From: Diploscapter coronatus | Taxonomy: Eukaryota; Nematoda; Chromadorea; Rhabditida; Rhabditidae | DNA: 64,000 nucleotides | Assembly (NCBI GenBank): GCA_964036155.1 | Contig: OZ038423.1 | Span: forward strand, 49,429,249-49,493,248 | Reading direction: 5' to 3' | Shown here: one piece after another, positions 58,001 to 64,000 of the stretch | Numbering within the stretch: position 1 is the first letter of the stretch | How the letters are laid out: the number at the start of each line of letters is the position of its first letter | Program-made: the position numbers and the translations under genes | The notes under the pieces: generated by a model | What the model was told of the DNA's origin: nothing | The model's input: the letters and a program-made list of their open reading frames with translations, nothing else | Databases searched by the model: none

Positions 58001-61000
58001 ACGGAAGAAACACGATCATAAGCATGAAAGCATGAAAAGCAGAGACGGAAGTCTGAAGACAAGTCAGGCTAATAAAAATAAAAAGTCGTAAGGTTCTAAA
58101 CGATTACCGCGATTGTCCTAATTTATTTGCTGCGATGAAAGATAGCATTCATTTTCCGTCCGATCGAAATAAAGTATAATCAATTATTTATGCGCTTGCA
58201 TTTTCAGAGATTGAATTGTTTTGTGCGTTCCTTCCTTCTCCTTTTTAATGTAACAATTGACATTTGAATTCATCCAAATAGGAAATGCTAGAGCCAATGA
58301 AATAGGGCATCGAGACCCCATACGATGTGCATTAGTCACTAATGAGCTCATCATCCAGACGTCGCACTCGATCATTCGTACAGTTTCCTTGCTATATTTC
58401 GTCGCAAACTACATACGAGAACTGCGCAGATAATGGGGACAGTCGTAAATTACGGCTGACCATTTTCTTCTTCGCCCTTCACGAGAGACTGATATTGCTC
58501 AGTTGATACATAAATGATGATTGGATGGGGAAGACAGCGAAAAGCCGCCACACGTTGGGGTTGGGACCTTTGCGATCGGGATGAACTGTATGGACAATTT
58601 GTAAAAGTAGCCACTCTGGAAGAGGAGCTACCTGAAAGAGAAGAGATCCTCTACGCAATTCCAGTTACCAACAAAGTGGCTACTTGGCTGTTTTTATAAG
58701 TTGCCATTGCACGCAACTAGTCAGCGGTCATTTTTTCTCAAATTTAAAAATGCTATGTGTCTGCCAAGACATTCATAATTTGATATGTGTATGGCTGGCG
58801 CATAGATTATTAATTTATGGCGATAAAAGTGGCTGTCGAGTGAAATGAAATGCAGACTGTGTAATGAAGAGAAGGACAAAAACGCTTAGAGGACCTCCAT
58901 GGTATTGCATTACCCAAAACAAAGGGTCCGTTTGTGGATCTGCTGGGGACCCCTGCATTTGCACTATTTCGCTGTCTGGGTCCAGATTGTTGAGATGCCC
59001 TTTCCAATCCTCTTTCCTTCCTCCTTCTTCCAATCATTTTTGCACTTCCCGACTAAAACACCGCTGTGTTGCTCCTTTCCGCGTGTGAATCTGCTGTTAA
59101 TTTGATGCGTTTCCTTCCCGGAAGCGACCCTATCAAATGTGCTTCTCCTTTTGAAAGACAATGACGCTCAATACATACACGACAAAATCAAAAGAGGAAA
59201 GGACAAAGCAGGGAAATTGCTAGAAACTGCAAGGAAGAAAGGGAAACTCAGGAGCGCAAAAAATCAGTGGAATGTCAGACGGAAAAGAAGGAAAAGAAAA
59301 TCTGTACTACTTTGAAATTCAGAAAAAGTCGGCTCGTCCATAAACCTTGAAAAGCACTGGGGAAGGTAGCCAAGGGAGGGCAGGGAAAAGATAAACAAAA
59401 AATAGTCCAAAGGCCAATGGCTAGACTAGGAACAGGAGGATATGAGAATAGGGCTATGAGAGAAAGGAGCGAAGGATAAGAAGATAGCCGCTGAATTGAG
59501 GAAAGGAGAGAATAAGACAGTAAGAAGAGGCATAGAAATGGAATAAGTGAAGGAGGAGCAGAATGCTGGCACGAATTACAGGCAATAAACCCATTCTGGC
59601 ATTAATTAATGCTGACATATGCACATGTAGAGAGGAAGAGATTTGGCGAAATTTTGGAGAGAAACAAAAGGAGAAATTGGAAAGTTCTACTAATTTCTAC
59701 CAATGAAAGAGTAAGGTCAAAGATAAGATAAGAGTTCTCGCGAGTTTGTAAGAATGATTTTTTTTTTTTTAAATATTGAACTGTTGGATAAGTTCTGTCT
59801 CTTTTCCTGAAAAATTTATATCTCCAGATGTCAGTTCTAGGTTGTAAAAAATAATTCCATACAAAGTCAGGAAGAAAATCGTTATGTCTTGGAAAGAATA
59901 TTGTTATTGCAAAATAGTTAAAGCTTAACTACGACACATCAAAATAATAGCACCGGATGTTCAAATAGAGATAAAACTAAAATTTGATGAAAAAGAAACA
60001 GTAAGGAATCTAAAAAAATTAGCAATGGCGCCAGATTTTAGAATTAATAGGTCTGTAGATGACATCATACTAATAATTATGACATAAATATATGAAAAAA
60101 CGATAAATTTATAGCTGATAGTTGGAAGCTTCGAATCTAATCTTTGGCAATTGTGCATTGAGTAAAAGTGCAACAAAAAATTTATTACTGTTGACTTTGA
60201 CTTCTCTTTCCGTCTCAATTTGCTCACTATTTTCTAATCTTCGCTGTCACTTTTACAAAGTCAATGAGACGAAAAAGTGCGCAATCGGCAAAAATAAAGA
60301 AAATAGAGAAACGGAACGGGACTGGGATGCTGTGGGAGAAGGCCAAGGGTGGTTGCGGTGCCTCGAAGGACATTCATCGATTCGACAATAACTGCGACAC
60401 TCTCGACTCACTCACTACCTGTCTGGCCCCGTAGCCAGCATCGACCAACACACACGCAGACGGGGCTGGGGCTGAGTAGAGGTTTTTCAAGTAAACCTCA
60501 GAGACGAAAAAATTCGATCAGGCAAACAGTGGAGAGGGTCGCTTCGAATTGCAGTCAGACAGCAACAGAGTCAGCAGAGACAGGGCAGAGGCTGCCGCGT
60601 TCACTCCAGCAGTTAAACAAAAAAAAACGTGGACGGAAAACGGATGTGAAAAAACTCGAAAGAACTCAGCAGCGGTCCACGTTGAAAAAGTGCTGTTGCC
60701 TGCAGTCGAAGATGAAAAAGTGAGAACCGCTGAGAGAGAAAGTAGATGGGGCAGGGGGACGGGAATGGAGAAGGAACAAGGGATGCGGCCAGGGGTTGGG
60801 CAAATCAGACAAATCGGCCTAGCAGTCGCACGGCAAGGCAAAGAATCGAAACGAAACGAGTGGAGGCCTCGAAAAATCACCAGATCTTTATCATTCGCTC
60901 TCTCACCTCGATTTGCTAATTCACAGCCAGCCAGCCAGCAGAGAGCGATTGCAAAAACCTGTGCAAAACTATCACAAAACGCGGACACTTTTACCTGACG

Positions 61001-64000
61001 TCTTTGCAAAGAACGATTCAAATACACGCGAGAATGAGAACTATTGGCCGGAAAACGATCCTCGCGATTGTGAATCATACGACAAATATTCGAGGTAATT
61101 ATGCGCAAAAGTGCGCGAGACGAAGAATCATGAACCCGCGAAGAATAAATCGATGATGGGTTGTAGAGTTCCACGAATTTGCGTGAGTTACGGTAATTCT
61201 CGGATTAGACTTCTTGAATGGTGTAAATAAAAAGGGCATTCGAGATGAAAATCTTCTCGCGAGTCATTTCTAGACAAAACAATGCGTGTTCTTTACGCAG
61301 AAAGCACACACGTCGCGAAATGTCAGAGACGAGGAATTAGAGTGGCTCAAAGTGTAAAGATTCAAATAAAAATAGAGAGTAGACTGTTTGTGTGTGCAAT
61401 TATCCACGTCTGTCTGTGGATCGGAAGAAAGGGACTGAGAATCGAGTCTCGAGTCGACTACAGCCAATGCCTCTGAGACAGAAAACCCTCAGATCGGTAG
61501 CCGAACCACCAAGGAAAAAAAAACGACTGTCGCTCGCGCGATCCAACTACGCTAGCAAAAACACCAGGATAAATTGCATTCTTGACCTAAATGACTTCAC
61601 TAAAATTTGATGATCCGATGAACCGACGCGGAGGTTTATGAACACAGACAAACAGCGAACCTAATAGCAATACTAAATGAAAGATAAAAGAGACAATTAA
61701 CCAATAGTAAAGATCATTGAGACTTCTCAACGGCAACATGATGTTTCGTTTTTCGTACAGCTGTCAAAAAGCTGTCAGAATAAAAGGCAAAGTGTAAGTA
61801 CCAAAATGGAGCCAAATTCGAATTTGATAGAGGAAAACGAGAGGGAACGACGCCAAGATGGCGGGGGAATGCGCGCATAAAAAGTGAACCGAAGAACCAG
61901 CGAGAGAAGCGGGGCCCTAAACGACTAAACGAACGGACTGATAAGGAAAAAGCAGGCAGGCGCAGCTAACTGATGGAAAGAAATGCGAAAGAACAACTAT
62001 GGAAGACGAAAGAAGCGCATAGGACTAATTACATGATCAGGAAAAAGACTCCACTGGATTATTCCAGCGAACTTTGCCCAAACGGTGGTCCAGATCATTC
62101 TTACTCTTCATTTCACCAAGGTTGCCGCTCCCTCCAGTTTTCGTATGGCTTCTCTCTCTCTCTCTCTCAAAATAGTCTTTCGCATTCTATAGTCAAACGC
62201 GTAAAAATGTTGGTAACAAAATGACCTGAACCCGCATTCGACAATTATAGATCAAGCACGCTATCATTGAGCTACGACCGTATCTGCAGTATTGCGCTCT
62301 TTGAAGCTAGAAACGGTAAAGGATGAAACGTGGGCGTAAGCATGCTGATAGAGAGATGAGAGAAACCATACGAAAATGGAAGAGAGCGGCAATCTTTTGT
62401 AAAATAATCTGTACCAATTGGGATCCAGAATTTTCAAAGTTTCTGATCTTTTTCCAAAAGACGCTGAAAGTTCGTAGAAAATAAACGCACACAAATACAG
62501 GACGTTACAGATTCACTCTCGCCACCCAAGTTATCAAAACAAAATAGCTGTCAAAAGTGATAAATGTGTTGAACTTTACCGGTAACATCGAAATTTTTAC
62601 CGTGTAGATGATCAATCACTGGTGCCGCGCTGCTATGAAAAGCAATATTTTATTAGAGGGAGGGAAAGACTGCGCGAATTGCATTGAAATTATGAAGCAC
62701 ACGAAGATAGGGCCGAAATCGAAAATAGAGACAATAATTCACATATGCTGACTGACACAGCGAGATATGATGAAAATGAAGACAAAACGTGTGACAAATC
62801 GAGAAAATTGAGCATAACGGAATAGACAAATAAAAGCGAAACGCGAAAAAATAGGGGTAAAGGATGAAAAACTGAAGAGATGTCAGATGATAGCCACGTG
62901 AACTGAGATGAAAAGATTGACTGAGAGCGAGAGAAAATGAGCCACAAGGCAGGACAAGAGACAGTGACAATGAATTAAGAGCCATGCAAGAGAGAAGACT
63001 GATATAGTAATGAATGAATGAGAATAGTAAGTGAAAGCGAAGACCCCAAGCGAGATTAGAAACTCATGATGAAATATTCATGGCCGATTGAATTATTGCG
63101 CTCAAATGGTCAATGTCGAAAAATTTGCTCGAAATTGGAAATTAGATACTGTATTCATTCAGAATATCAGCCAAGGTTAGACCGAAAAGGAAATTCAAAC
63201 ATTCAGAACCAAAATATCATACCATAAATTATATATTCATCGGATCTAAATTGGAGTTAGAATACCACTCTATTGGGTATCCAACAACAACACAAATTTA
63301 ATCTAATGAAATCCCGAAACTTCTGCTACTGATAATCATTGTTACGTGAAATTGACTGACAAAAAGCACTATCTCATTGCTTATCAAATTATACGATTTG
63401 GGTCAGTTACTAGAAAGAAGAAAGTCAGCTAGAAAACCAACCACAATCATCGCGCTCGCGTTCTTTAACGTATTTCTTCGATTACAGCAACCAATTTTGT
63501 AACTTTGTCAGTGTTACAGGAGTGATGAGTTTGTTTTAACAAAACAATGCGTCGCTGCTCTTTTCACGAAATTCTCTTATCATCAAAGCACAAGATCAAT
63601 TACAACAGCGTTTCAGCAGAAAATGTCAACGATAAGAAAAAAGAATAAAATCCGAAGAGGAATGAAAACGAAAACGAAGGACAGAAGGATGCATATTCTT
63701 TCAGAGGAGTTTTAGTGCAATTTTGTATGCAGAATATTAAAAAAACGGTATGCGCGCAGAAACAATAAAATGAAAAGAATGAATATGAATCGAATGGATG
63801 AGTCACGTAAATCCAGCGATCGAATTACATTTGGTTCCAGCAGTGGTCATAATTGCGCAAAACTCTTACAAAAAGTCGAAATTGTAAACAATAGAGCCCG
63901 TTCATGGGAACGCGCGTGGGCATTTTCGCATTTACATAAAATAAAAATTAAAAAACTCGAATTGCAAAAAGTCGGAATTTTCTTCTACGAAAGAGAAAAA
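55086..64000. other. no confirmed gene; probable 5' intron or upstream region of Smaug
   Basis: About 9 kb without a supported exon. The plus strand is purine-rich and the minus strand pyrimidine-rich, the same bias as the confirmed Smaug intron. GC-richer patches at about 57700-58000 and 60400-61100 give long open frames on both strands, which looks compositional; they could mark a promoter. A frame pair at 58500-58700 has protein-like stretches on both strands, unresolved. Confidence 0.4.

Noticed and set aside
58514..58699. Plus-strand ORF (WDLCDRDELYGQFVKV) and an opposing minus-strand stretch as a possible Smaug N-terminal exon
   Set aside because: A weak resemblance of the minus-strand stretch to the Smaug SSR start lacks the key residues, and no phase-consistent splice to 53839 was found.
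60518..61174. 218-residue minus-strand and 149-residue plus-strand open frames
   Set aside because: The two overlap, both have biased composition and neither shows a recognisable domain; best explained by GC-rich, strand-biased sequence.
62224..62290. tRNA-like sequence on the minus strand (TAGCTCAATGATAGCG box A and a GGTTC-type box B)
   Set aside because: The T-stem and acceptor stem do not pair and box B departs from consensus, so at best it is a decayed tRNA fragment.

Overview
This window is nuclear DNA from a nematode. The evidence is: short introns with TTTTCAG/TTTAG acceptors; acceptors directly before start codons that could be spliced-leader sites; a tyrosinase gene carrying ShKT domains; an expanded family of small secreted proteins; and clear animal orthologues (PSF1, Numb, glucosylceramidase, Smaug). 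Genus and species cannot be told from the sequence. All exon models were built by hand from splice signals and reading-frame phase, so single-base errors are possible.

Layout. 1-1.87 kb: AT-rich intergenic DNA with one MITE-like element. 1.87-6.74 kb (-): two tyrosinase-like units in tandem. They can be read as one 1101-residue protein ending in two ShKT domains, or as two overlapping genes; most copper ligands are lost. 7.2-12.4 kb (-): a possible tiny secreted peptide gene, a truncated member, an intact member of a small secreted protein family, and a member whose C-terminus is a C-type lectin domain. 13.5-15 kb (+): GINS subunit PSF1 with an E2F-like site. 17.6-26.5 kb (+): Numb (num-1), with PTB domain and conserved aPKC sites, a 4 kb pyrimidine-rich first intron, and an internal exon that may start a PTB-less isoform. 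28.4-35.9 kb (+): six more members of the same small secreted family (five intact, one broken). 36.4-39.0 kb (+): a complete glucosylceramidase (GH30) with Ala where the acid/base Glu should be. 42.2-53.8 kb and probably beyond (-): a Smaug/SAMD4 RNA-binding protein with an 8 kb intron. 54-64 kb holds no confirmed exon but keeps the pyrimidine bias on the minus strand that marks the introns of this gene.

How it fits together. Conserved regulators (replication, asymmetric division, mRNA repression) are interleaved with fast-evolving secreted-protein genes. The small secreted family sits in two arrays of opposite orientation on either side of psf-1 and num-1. Most intact members share a signal peptide, an early phase-1 intron and a Trp-x-x-Arg-Leu plus Asp-Asp-Val motif before a conserved splice junction. 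The least described elements are the family-lectin fusion, the double tyrosinase with degenerate copper sites, and the catalytically altered glucosylceramidase.
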